This document shows, piece after piece, positions 14,868 to 21,746 of a DNA stretch of 25,587 nucleotides. Both the position numbers and the translations under genes were made by a program. The DNA comes from an uncultured Treponema sp. (lineage in GTDB: Bacteria > Spirochaetota > Spirochaetia > Treponematales > Treponemataceae), in contig CALDIB010000106.1 in NCBI GenBank assembly GCA_937902125.1, forward strand, positions 1 through 25,587. The letters are read 5' to 3'. The notes beneath the pieces are model-generated. The model worked only from the letters and a program-made list of their open reading frames with translations, had not been told where the DNA came from and searched no databases. Every line of letters starts with the position of its first letter. Within the stretch, counting starts at the first letter, position 1.

Positions 14868-14895
14868 ACCTCTAAAAATTGCAATTTTTAGAGGT
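14868..14895. terminator. 28-bp perfect palindrome between convergent genes
   Basis: The first 14 bases, beginning ACCTCTAAAA, are the exact reverse complement of the last 14. The element lies between the ends of the methyltransferase (plus) and the leucine-rich repeat gene (minus). As RNA either strand would form the same hairpin with A/U-rich lower arms, so a bidirectional terminator is the simplest role. A dispersed repeat is also possible. Confidence 0.5.
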
Positions 14896-14919
14896 AACTC
14901 TGAAAAAAAATGCGGCGGA

Positions 14920-15708
14920 CTACAATCTGTGAATGTCAACGCCTTTTTCAAAGGCGCCGTCCGCTATCTCGCACCATTTTGAAACCGTGACTTTTTTTAG
15001 CGCGGGGCAAAATTCAAAGGCGGCCTCTCCGATTGTTCGGACGCTTAACGGAAATTCCACGCTCGCTAAATTTTCGCAGCCGCTAAAAGTGAAGGGCTCT
15101 ATTTCTTCAATGTCTTTGGGAATCTTGAATTCTTCCAGCGCGGCGCAGTCCATGAAGGCGGCTTGCCCGATTTTTTTAACGCTTTTTGTAAGAGAAATTT
15201 TTTTTAAGTTTGAACAAGCGCAAAAGGCCTTTTCACCAATCCATTCCACTGTTTCGGGAATGTTCAATTCCTTCAAGCCCTTGCAGTCCTTAAAGGCGTA
15301 CCAGCCTATGGTCTTTGTGTTTTTTGGAAAGTCAATTTTGTCAAGGCTTTTGTCAACTGCAAAAAGCAGGGACCGCCATTTGGCGTTGTATAAAACGCCG
15401 CCTTCGCATTTGTATGAAAAATTCTTTAAAAGAATTTCCTTGGCGCCTCCGCATTCGCTTCCAAAGGCGTTGGGAGCCAGGGCCACAATGTTGGAGTCGG
15501 CCGTCACTTCTTTTAGGGAAGGGCATTGGGCAAAGGCCAAGGGAGAAATGTAATTCAAGTTTTTGTTCAAAACAAGGCGGCTTAAATTTGGGCAGCCGTA
15601 AAAGGCTCCCAGCCCGATTCCGTTCACTTGGTCTTGAAGTTCAATGTCCTCCAAGTCCTGACGGCCGCTTTGAGAAAAATTTCCGATGAAAAAAGGGCTC
15701 TCTTCCAT
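14920..15708 (-). CDS. BspA-type leucine-rich repeat protein (LRR_5), no signal peptide
   Basis: A 262-residue protein made of about eight repeats of roughly 23 residues. They follow the BspA/LRR_5 pattern: I-G-x-x-A-F-x-x-C followed by L-K-x-I/V-x-(I/L)-P (for example W-I-G-E-K-A-F-C-A-C-S-N-L-K-K-I). Such repeats form a curved binding surface and are common in Treponema surface proteins such as LrrA. Here the N-terminus (M-E-E-S-P-F-F-I-G) shows no signal peptide or lipobox, and no membrane helix is present, so a cytoplasmic location is more likely. The ATG has AAGGA seven bases upstream on the minus strand. The start lies 29 bases from the divergent RNase gene. Confidence 0.85.
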   Translation of the reverse strand: MEESPFFIGNFSQSGRQDLEDIELQDQVNGIGLGAFYGCPNLSRLVLNKNLNYISPLAFAQCPSLKEVTADSNIVALAPNAFGSECGGAKEILLKNFSYKCEGGVLYNAKWRSLLFAVDKSLDKIDFPKNTKTIGWYAFKDCKGLKELNIPETVEWIGEKAFCACSNLKKISLTKSVKKIGQAAFMDCAALEEFKIPKDIEEIEPFTFSGCENLASVEFPLSVRTIGEAAFEFCPALKKVTVSKWCEIADGAFEKGVDIHRL

Positions 15709-15722
15709 TTATGTTCCTTTCT

Positions 15723-15731
15723 TGCTATAAT
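15723..15731 (+). promoter_or_regulatory. Extended -10 promoter of the RNase gene, leaderless geometry
   Basis: TGC followed by a perfect TATAAT (15726-15731) forms an extended -10. The -35 region is weak, which extended -10 promoters tolerate. Six bases lie between the hexamer and the ATG at 15738, so transcription is predicted to begin on the start codon itself. Confidence 0.55.
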
Positions 15732-15737
15732 GAAGAT

Positions 15738-17633
15738 ATGTTTGAAAAAAATCAAGCGGTTTTGTATAAAAAAAACGCCGCAGTCGTCACGGAAATTGAA
15801 GGCGACAAGTTTGTAATAAAATACCAGAGCGCGCCCGCCACAGACACGGGAAAGGCCGCCAAATACGAAACGGTTAAAGTTCGGGAAAAGGACATAATTC
15901 CCCTTCCGGCAAAAAATGTTTCAATAGAAAATCTTTTGGCCTATGGCGACCAAACCGCCGGGGAAAAAATTGTGGAAGCCTACGAGCTTTTGCAAAGCGA
16001 CGAATCTTTGGCCAACCAAAAAATTTCTTTTGAGGAATTGCTGGCCTTGATTGACTCGGGCGCTCCGGCGGCCGCCGCCTTTTTTTATTTTGACAAGCTT
16101 AGGCAGGGCTTTGAATTTTCCCTTTTGGAAGAGGAGCAAAAAAACGGCGCTCTTGTTTTTATTCCCAGAAATCAAGATGAAATTGCCGCGCTAAAAAACA
16201 AGGCCGACCAAAAGGCGCATGAGGCCGAATATTTTTCCGCCTTTATCGACCGCCTTAAAAAAAACGCGCTTGACCTTCCTTCCGACCAAAAATTTATGAA
16301 CGAAGTGGAGGCCGTGGCGCTGGGAAAATGCGACAAGTCAAAGGTGATGCAGGAAATAGGAAGGGCCGCCTTGCCTGAAAACGCCCACAAGCTTTTGTTG
16401 GACACAGGCGTTTGGCAAATCACAAAAAATCCCCATCCCGCCCGATGGGGCCTTTCAATGCAGTCGGCCTCCTTGACCCTTTCTTCTCCGCCGGATGAGG
16501 AGCGTTTTGAAGTTCCTGGAATTTCTTACGCCATTGACAACGAATGGTCGGCGGATCCTGACGACGCGGTAGCCTTTGACGGAAAATACTTGTGGGTTCA
16601 CATCGCCGACCCCGCCAGCGCCATTCTTCCCTTGAGCCCCATTGACAAGGCGGCCATGGCCCGGGGAGCCACCCTTTACATTCCTGAAGGCGCGTCCAGA
16701 ATGCTTTGCGAAGATTCTTTGGAAGACTACGCTTTGGGCCTTGCCGAAAAAAGCCGGGCCTTGTCATTCCGCCTTTTGCTGAACGACGACGGAACAATAG
16801 AAGAATGCAAGGTGATGAAAACCTTTGTCCGGGTCAAGCGCTTGACCTACCAAGAGGCGGACGGCCTTAAAGACGGCGAGTTGAAAACTTTGTTCGCCAT
16901 AGCCGCGCGAAATTTAGAACGGCGGAAAAAAGCCGGCAGCGTGGAAATCAATTTGCCGGAAGTCCACATTAGCCTTGACGAAAACAAAAAAGTTTTTGTA
17001 CAGCCGGAAGAGCATCCTCAAAGTTCGGAGCTTGTGCGGGAGATGATGCTTTTGGCCGGCGAAGGCGCGGCGCGTTTCGCTTTTGCCAACAAGATTCCTT
17101 TTGTTTACGTCCGCCAAGAGGCTCCCGACATTCCCAAGGATTTGCCGGAAGGCTTGGCCGGAGAATTTAAGACTGTCCGGCAGATGCATAGGCGGGAAGT
17201 GGGCTTGGTTCCCGGACCCCACGCAGGCTTGGGCCTTGGAATCTACAGCCAAGTCACCAGCCCCCTTCGCCGCTACGGAGACCTTTTGTGCCATGAACAG
17301 CTTCGCGCCTTTTTGGACGGCCGGGACTTGATAGACAAGGACGCCATGCTTGAGCGCCTTGCCGCGGGAGACCAAGCGGCCTACGCCTGCAAAAAGGCCG
17401 AGCGAAAAAGCGACTTGCATTGGACTTTGGTTTACCTTTTGCAAAACCCCGATTGGACCGGAGAGGCCGTTTGCGTTGACTTTAAGGGAAACGAGGCCGT
17501 CTTTATGATTCCTTCCTTGGCGCAGCAAACTGTGTTCGCTCCGTCAAAAAAGCTTGGACTTAACGACAAGATTTTGGTCAAGGCAAAAAGCGTTGACATT
17601 CCAAATCTTAGCGTGAAGTTTGTGGAGGCGTAA
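15738..17633 (+). CDS. rnb: RNase II/RNB-family exoribonuclease
   Basis: A 631-residue 3'-to-5' exoribonuclease. The catalytic RNB motif is intact, with Asp267, Asp273, Asp275 and Asp276 in Y-A-I-D-N-E-W-S-A-D-P-D-D-A-V, the same spacing as D201/D207/D209/D210 of E. coli RNase II. The late motif Y-S-Q-V-T-S-P-L-R-R-Y-G-D-L-L-C-H-E-Q-L is also conserved, including the two arginines that bind RNA. The N-terminal 240 residues are divergent from E. coli cold-shock domains, and the C-terminal S1-like region is short. The start at 15738 is favoured over an in-frame ATG at 15711, because 15711 lies upstream of the -10 element. It has no Shine-Dalgarno. It ends 20 bases from the convergent peptidase gene. 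Confidence 0.92.
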   Translation: MFEKNQAVLYKKNAAVVTEIEGDKFVIKYQSAPATDTGKAAKYETVKVREKDIIPLPAKNVSIENLLAYGDQTAGEKIVEAYELLQSDESLANQKISFEELLALIDSGAPAAAAFFYFDKLRQGFEFSLLEEEQKNGALVFIPRNQDEIAALKNKADQKAHEAEYFSAFIDRLKKNALDLPSDQKFMNEVEAVALGKCDKSKVMQEIGRAALPENAHKLLLDTGVWQITKNPHPARWGLSMQSASLTLSSPPDEERFEVPGISYAIDNEWSADPDDAVAFDGKYLWVHIADPASAILPLSPIDKAAMARGATLYIPEGASRMLCEDSLEDYALGLAEKSRALSFRLLLNDDGTIEECKVMKTFVRVKRLTYQEADGLKDGELKTLFAIAARNLERRKKAGSVEINLPEVHISLDENKKVFVQPEEHPQSSELVREMMLLAGEGAARFAFANKIPFVYVRQEAPDIPKDLPEGLAGEFKTVRQMHRREVGLVPGPHAGLGLGIYSQVTSPLRRYGDLLCHEQLRAFLDGRDLIDKDAMLERLAAGDQAAYACKKAERKSDLHWTLVYLLQNPDWTGEAVCVDFKGNEAVFMIPSLAQQTVFAPSKKLGLNDKILVKAKSVDIPNLSVKFVEA

Positions 17634-17653
17634 AGGCGGCCTTTTGCGAGGCC

Positions 17654-19696
17654 TTACCAAATGCCAACCCTTTTGTCTGGCTCTAGATACATTCCGTCGC
17701 CGGCTTTTATGTCGTAGGCGTTCAGGAATTCGTCAAATTGTTGAAGGGTCAAGTTGACCCTTAGGTAGTCAAAGGGGTGGGGGTCGCCGTTAAGGCGGAT
17801 TTCGGTGTATTCTTTTTGGCAGACGCTGGCCCATAGGCGGGCGTAGCTTTCAAAAAACATCTTGTAGTCAAAGCTCGGCTTCTTTTTTGCCAAGGCCAGC
17901 ATGACCTTGATTCCGCCGATGTCCGCGGCCGCCTCTCCTTGTACTGTCTTTCCGCTTTGATGTCGGTCTCCCAGGGTGTTCATGCCGTCAAAAATGTCCG
18001 CGATTTTTTTTGTCCGCTTTTCAAAGGCGGCCCAGTCTTCTTCCGTCCACCAATTTTTCATCGCGCCCCTTTTGTCAAACTGGCTTCCAGTTGCGTCAAA
18101 GGAATGGCTCAGCTCATGGCCAATCACCATTCCCAAAGCGCCGTAAAGTTCTTCGTCCTTCATGTCCGGGCGGTAAAAGGCGCCGCCCAATATTCCCGCA
18201 ATGATGTTGATGGAATTGTTTGTAAGGCCGTTGAAGGCGTTCACCTCGTAAACCTTGCCGCTCCACATTCCGCTTCCAAAGACTTTGTTGACCCGCTTGT
18301 TCATTTGCTTCATGTAAAAGGCCCTGATTTTTTTCGCGGCGCTGAAAAAGTTTTCTCCTTCTCCTTTGGAGCGAATGTCCAAGGCGCTGTAGTTGTCCCA
18401 AAGGGCGGGGTAGGCCACATGGATTTTTGCGGCGGAAAGTTTTTGGACCGCCTTTTTCTTTGCGCCTTCGCAAAGCCAGTCTTGGGCCGCTATTATTTTT
18501 TTGTATTCGCCTTTTGTTTCTTTTATAAGTTTTGTGACGCGGCCCTTGGCGCTTTTGTCAACGCAATGCTTGGCGTAAAGTTTTGAAAGGGGAACTGAAA
18601 TCGTATTTGAAACGTAATCCCTCGCGTCTTCCTCATAGCCTTGGGCTTCCCATATTCCCATGCGCTTGTTCCTCGCGGCCTTGTAAAAGTCGTAAGCCTC
18701 CTTGTCCAAAAGGGCGGAATTTTCCAGCGCAATTGAAGCTATGGAATAAGCCTTTATTTCTTCAAGGTTTTCATTGACAAAAAGGCTGTCGATTTTTTTA
18801 AGCCATTCAGGTTCGCTTAAATAAATTCTTTTTGCCTTGTCCATTCCCCGCGCGGCCATTATTTGGACAAGAGGAAAATTTGGCGAAAGTTCTTTTAGTT
18901 CCGACAAAGTCTTTTTGTTCAAAGTTTTTTTTATGTAGTCAGGAGAATTTTCCTCTTCCGAAGTCATTGCGCTTTTCGCCAGCTCTTTTTCAAACTTGTA
19001 TTTTTTTTCCAAGATTTCTCCGGCCCTTTGTTCGCTCATTCCGATTTTTTTTAGGACAAAAAGCGAGACCGCATCCACAAAGGCCTTTTGGTTTTTTCCG
19101 TTTTGAGTGGGCGCTTTGTATTCCGCCGAATCGCCCAAAGAAAGGCTTGCGGGATAAATTGTGAGGGCGCTTCTTAATGGCTCGGCGATGTCGCTTCCCG
19201 CGTAAAAGCCGCAAAAAGGGGCGCCTTGGAAAAGGCCTTCTTCGCCGGCAATGTATGAGCGAAATTCTTCTATTGTCGAAATTTTTTCCACGCGGCCTAT
19301 GATTTTTTTCAGCTCGTCGATTCCGGCCTTTCTTCCTTCCCAATCAAGAAAGAGCGCGTAAAGGTTTTGAACGTTTTGAGCGTCCCGGCCATTTAGGTCT
19401 TTCCTTGTCATAAGGGACATAAGCTCCAAGTCAACCTGCAAGGCCCGCTGGGTGAAAGAGCCGGCCTTGTAGCGGCCCTGAGGAATTTTTGCCGACAAAA
19501 GCCATTGGCGGTTCACCGCCGCGTAAAAGTCGTCCTTTATCCTTGGATTGTAGCCTTGAATGGCTCCGGCCACAGTGGTGTTGGGCCAGGGCCTTTCCTG
19601 CGCTCCGGCTTGGGCAAAGGACAGTTGGCAAAGCAAGGCCTGAAAAAGGGGCAAAAAAACGCGATGAAATTTTATATATATTGAGTTTTTTTTCAT
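17654..19696 (-). CDS. pepO: M13 family zinc metallopeptidase (PepO/neprilysin-like), exported
   Basis: A 680-residue peptidase. The zinc site H-E-L-S-H has His527, Glu528 and His531. The third ligand is Glu588 in G-E-A-A-A-D-I-G-G, followed by Asp592, as in the E-x-x-x-D motif of M13 enzymes. N-A-F/N-G before the zinc site (V-N-A-F-N-G), the D-P-H-P-F-D-Y-L-R-V-N segment and the terminal Trp (I-W) are also family features. M-K-K-N-S plus a hydrophobic stretch to about residue 30 forms a signal peptide, so the enzyme acts in the periplasm or outside, cutting peptides. Another in-frame ATG at 19705 overlaps the -10 hexamer, so 19696 is chosen. No Shine-Dalgarno is present. Confidence 0.94.
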   Translation of the reverse strand: MKKNSIYIKFHRVFLPLFQALLCQLSFAQAGAQERPWPNTTVAGAIQGYNPRIKDDFYAAVNRQWLLSAKIPQGRYKAGSFTQRALQVDLELMSLMTRKDLNGRDAQNVQNLYALFLDWEGRKAGIDELKKIIGRVEKISTIEEFRSYIAGEEGLFQGAPFCGFYAGSDIAEPLRSALTIYPASLSLGDSAEYKAPTQNGKNQKAFVDAVSLFVLKKIGMSEQRAGEILEKKYKFEKELAKSAMTSEEENSPDYIKKTLNKKTLSELKELSPNFPLVQIMAARGMDKAKRIYLSEPEWLKKIDSLFVNENLEEIKAYSIASIALENSALLDKEAYDFYKAARNKRMGIWEAQGYEEDARDYVSNTISVPLSKLYAKHCVDKSAKGRVTKLIKETKGEYKKIIAAQDWLCEGAKKKAVQKLSAAKIHVAYPALWDNYSALDIRSKGEGENFFSAAKKIRAFYMKQMNKRVNKVFGSGMWSGKVYEVNAFNGLTNNSINIIAGILGGAFYRPDMKDEELYGALGMVIGHELSHSFDATGSQFDKRGAMKNWWTEEDWAAFEKRTKKIADIFDGMNTLGDRHQSGKTVQGEAAADIGGIKVMLALAKKKPSFDYKMFFESYARLWASVCQKEYTEIRLNGDPHPFDYLRVNLTLQQFDEFLNAYDIKAGDGMYLEPDKRVGIW

Positions 19697-19703
19697 AGCG
19701 GGC

Positions 19704-19732
19704 ATTATAAAGTTTTTTTTGCTATTTTTCCA
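19704..19732 (-). promoter_or_regulatory. Promoter of the M13 peptidase gene, leaderless geometry
   Basis: On the minus strand TGGAAA at 19732-19727 and TATAAT at 19709-19704 are 17 bases apart. Seven bases then lead to the ATG at 19696, so the transcript should begin at or one base before the start codon. The T of TATAAT shares bases with the upstream ATG at 19705, which therefore could not be translated. Confidence 0.55.
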
Positions 19733-19800
19733 TAGGAACTTTGGCAGGACGGAAAAGACGCAAGTTAGCCTTGAGTAAATCTAGTTATACTAAATTTCGC

Positions 19801-19828
19801 TTGCTTTTTGTCAGAAAGAGTGTAGAAT
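19801..19828 (+). promoter_or_regulatory. Possible promoter of the chemotaxis receptor gene
   Basis: TTGCTT at 19801-19806 and TAGAAT at 19823-19828 are separated by 16 bases, followed by an AGAGGA ribosome binding site at about 19836 and the ATG at 19847. The match is moderate. A TATACT at 19786 lacks a suitable -35. Confidence 0.35.
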
Positions 19829-19846
19829 GTAAGTTAAGAGGACTAT

Positions 19847-21004
19847 ATGAAGAACAACAAATTGAAGGCTATCGTGGCGGTCCTTTTGGCCGTTGCCGTA
19901 ACAGTAGTGGTAACCATTTTCTGGTCAGAGAAAAACTTTAGAAATCACGCCGACATGCTTCTTACGCACGCCGCGGAAATAAAGACTTTGGAATTTCAAA
20001 GCAGCCTTAACGAACAATTGACCCTTGTGCGGCAAATGGTCCGCTCCCCCTTGGTAAAAAATTATTTGGAATTTCCCGACGACGAAGAGGCTTCCCGCAT
20101 GGGAAAGATAGAATTTTTGTCCTACCAAAATTCATATTTGAGCAAATCCGTATTCTGGGTAAGCGACGCCGACCACAGGTTTTGGACAAACATGCAATAC
20201 GCCTACACCCTTGACCCGGAAGACCCGGACACCTATTGGTACAAGATGACCTTGTATGAAACAGAGGAATACAACTTCAACATAAACTACAACCCCGACT
20301 TGAACCAAACCATGCTTTGGGTAAACGCCGTTGTCAGAAACGCCGGCGGAACTCCGGTGGGAATCGCGGGAACGGGAATTCCTTTGACAGACTTCATCAA
20401 CAGCATGTATAAGGGAATTCCTAAAGACGTTGAAATGTATCTTTTTGACAACGAATTGAAAATCACGGGAGCTCTTGACCAGTCCATTCTCAAAGACCAT
20501 ATAGCCGTCACAGTCCGAATGCCCGAACTTGAAAAGATTAACGCCACGCCGGCCGCGATAAAAACAGAATCCTCTCCAAAGGCGGAATTTGTTCTTGCCC
20601 CCTTGGATTTAGTAAACTGGCACATGGCCATGAAGTATAGGTATACGGCCTCGTCCTTTTGGTCGGCGGCTGTCACGCCCATCGCCATTTGTCTTGTGGC
20701 CATAGTTCTTTTGTTCGTGTTCTTTTATACGTCCAACATCATCATAAGCGCCAACACTTTAAAGTCCGCCGTTGACGAGCTTTCCAGCGGAAACGCCGAC
20801 CTTACCCAGCGGGTTCAGCTAAAAAGCGAAAGCGCCCTTAAGGTTATGAACGAGCTTGTTGTCAGCTTGAACCGCTTTATCGAAAAGTTGCAGGGCATTG
20901 TGGGAAACGTAAAAAATTCAAACGAAACTTTGGTCAAGACAGGAACCGCGTTGCGAGACTGCACGGAGAACACTGTTTCTTCAATCAACGAAATCATCGC
21001 CAAC
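19847..21004 (+). CDS. Methyl-accepting chemotaxis protein, N-terminal part, cut off
   Basis: About 386 residues of a Treponema-type chemoreceptor: M-K-N-N-K-L-K and a first membrane helix (about 6-26), a periplasmic sensor of about 240 residues in the double-Cache style (with W-V-S-D-A-D-H-R-F-W and V-G-I-A-G-T-G-I-P-L), a second helix (about 270-300), then a HAMP segment (S-A-V-D-E-L-S-S-G-N-A-D-L-T-Q-R-V) and the start of the signalling coiled coil. The cytoplasmic tip that contacts CheA and CheW is missing. The frame continues without a stop into an unrelated carboxyltransferase at about 21005. The start has an AGAGGA ribosome binding site. The truncated product could not signal as it stands. 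It is probably an intact gene broken by mis-assembly. Confidence 0.88.
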
Positions 21005-21015
21005 ATATTCGACGT
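20975..21015. other. Junction between two genomes (probable assembly chimera)
   Basis: Left of this point the codons are Treponema-like (AT-richer, TTG and GGA). Right of it the DNA becomes abruptly GC-rich with CTG, CGG and GTG codons. Both the receptor and the carboxyltransferase lose their missing halves here. The joining residues N-E-I-I-A-N-I suit both families, hinting at a short stretch of shared sequence that an assembler could have bridged. Confidence 0.75.
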
Positions 21016-21697
21016 GCGCTCCTTCATGGAGCTGCAGCCGGACTTCGCCAAGAGCATCGTGATCGGCCTGGCGAAGCTGGGCGGCGAGACGGTGGGCATC
21101 ATCGCCAACCAGCCCCGGTACATGGCCGGGGTGCTGGACTGCAATTCCAGCGACAAGGCCGCGCGGTTCGTGCGCTTCTGCGACGCCTTCCGGATCCCCA
21201 TCGTCACCTTCACCGATGTGCCGGGCTACCTGCCGGGCATCGCCCAGGAGCAGGCCGGCATCATCCGCCACGGCGCGAAGCTGCTCTACGCCTTCTCCGA
21301 GGCCACGGTGCCGAAGATCAACGTGATCCTGCACAAAGCCTACGGCGGCGCGTACATCGCCATGAACAGCGCCCACATCGGCGCGGACTGCGTGTTCAGC
21401 TGGCCGGGGGCCGAGGTGGCCGTGATGGGCGAGCAGGGCGCGGTGGAGATCCTCTATGCCCGGGAGACCCGCAGTATGGACGCCCAACAGGCCCGAGCCT
21501 TCCTGGACGAGAAGGCCGAGCAGTATCGCCGGGACGTGATGAACACGCGGCTGGGCCTGAAGCGCGGCTACATCACCGCCGAGATCCGCCCCGAGCAGAC
21601 CCGCGACAAGCTGATCGAGGCGCTCAACCGCATGGGCTACAAGCCCGCCATCCGCCGAATGATCGCGCGGCGGCGGCACGGGAACATACCGCTGTAA
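21005..21697 (+). CDS. Carboxyltransferase (PccB/MmdA family), C-terminal half, N-terminus missing
   Basis: About 230 residues matching the C-terminal half of the biotin-dependent acyl-CoA carboxyltransferase family (propionyl-CoA carboxylase beta, methylmalonyl-CoA decarboxylase alpha). Landmarks are F-M-E-L-Q-P-D-F-A-K, G-I-I-A-N-Q-P, the P-G-Y-L-P-G-I-A-Q-E-Q-A-G-I-I-R-H-G-A-K segment of the biotin-binding groove, the oxyanion-type K-A-Y-G-G-A-Y-I-A-M, and V-M-G-E-Q-G-A-V. A full chain is about 510 residues, so the N-terminal crotonase half is absent. In the source genome it would use a carboxybiotin carrier and could be part of a propionate pathway or a sodium-pumping decarboxylase. Its partner genes are not in this window. 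It ends at a strong terminator. Confidence 0.88.
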   Translation: MFDVRSFMELQPDFAKSIVIGLAKLGGETVGIIANQPRYMAGVLDCNSSDKAARFVRFCDAFRIPIVTFTDVPGYLPGIAQEQAGIIRHGAKLLYAFSEATVPKINVILHKAYGGAYIAMNSAHIGADCVFSWPGAEVAVMGEQGAVEILYARETRSMDAQQARAFLDEKAEQYRRDVMNTRLGLKRGYITAEIRPEQTRDKLIEALNRMGYKPAIRRMIARRRHGNIPL

Positions 21698-21702
21698 CGC
21701 AA

Positions 21703-21743
21703 GGGGCTGTTGCACTAACGCAAACGTGCAACAGCCTCTTTTT
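21703..21743 (+). terminator. Rho-independent terminator of the carboxyltransferase gene
   Basis: A 13-bp stem (21703-21715 with 21726-21738, one G-T pair) with a ten-base loop is followed by five T residues at 21739-21743. It starts five bases after the carboxyltransferase stop and lies against the end of the convergent TagF-like gene. On the minus strand no T-run follows, so it acts mainly on the plus strand. Confidence 0.88.
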
Positions 21744-21746
21744 GCG

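Noticed and set aside
17630..17660. Terminator between the RNase and peptidase genes (AAGGC/GCCTT)
   Set aside because: Only about five pairs can form and no T-run follows, so it was not called.
19742..19775. A c-di-GMP (GEMM-like) riboswitch upstream of the chemoreceptor, suggested by GGCA, GGAAAA and GACGCAA
   Set aside because: The segment is far too short. The paired arms and the conserved spacing of the aptamer cannot be drawn.
19771..19791. TTGAGT and TATACT as a receptor promoter
   Set aside because: The spacer is only nine bases and no other -35 suits the TATACT.
19847..21697. A novel receptor-carboxyltransferase fusion protein
   Set aside because: Composition, codon use and taxonomic feel change exactly at the join and both partners are truncated mid-domain, so a chimeric assembly is much more likely than a functional fusion.
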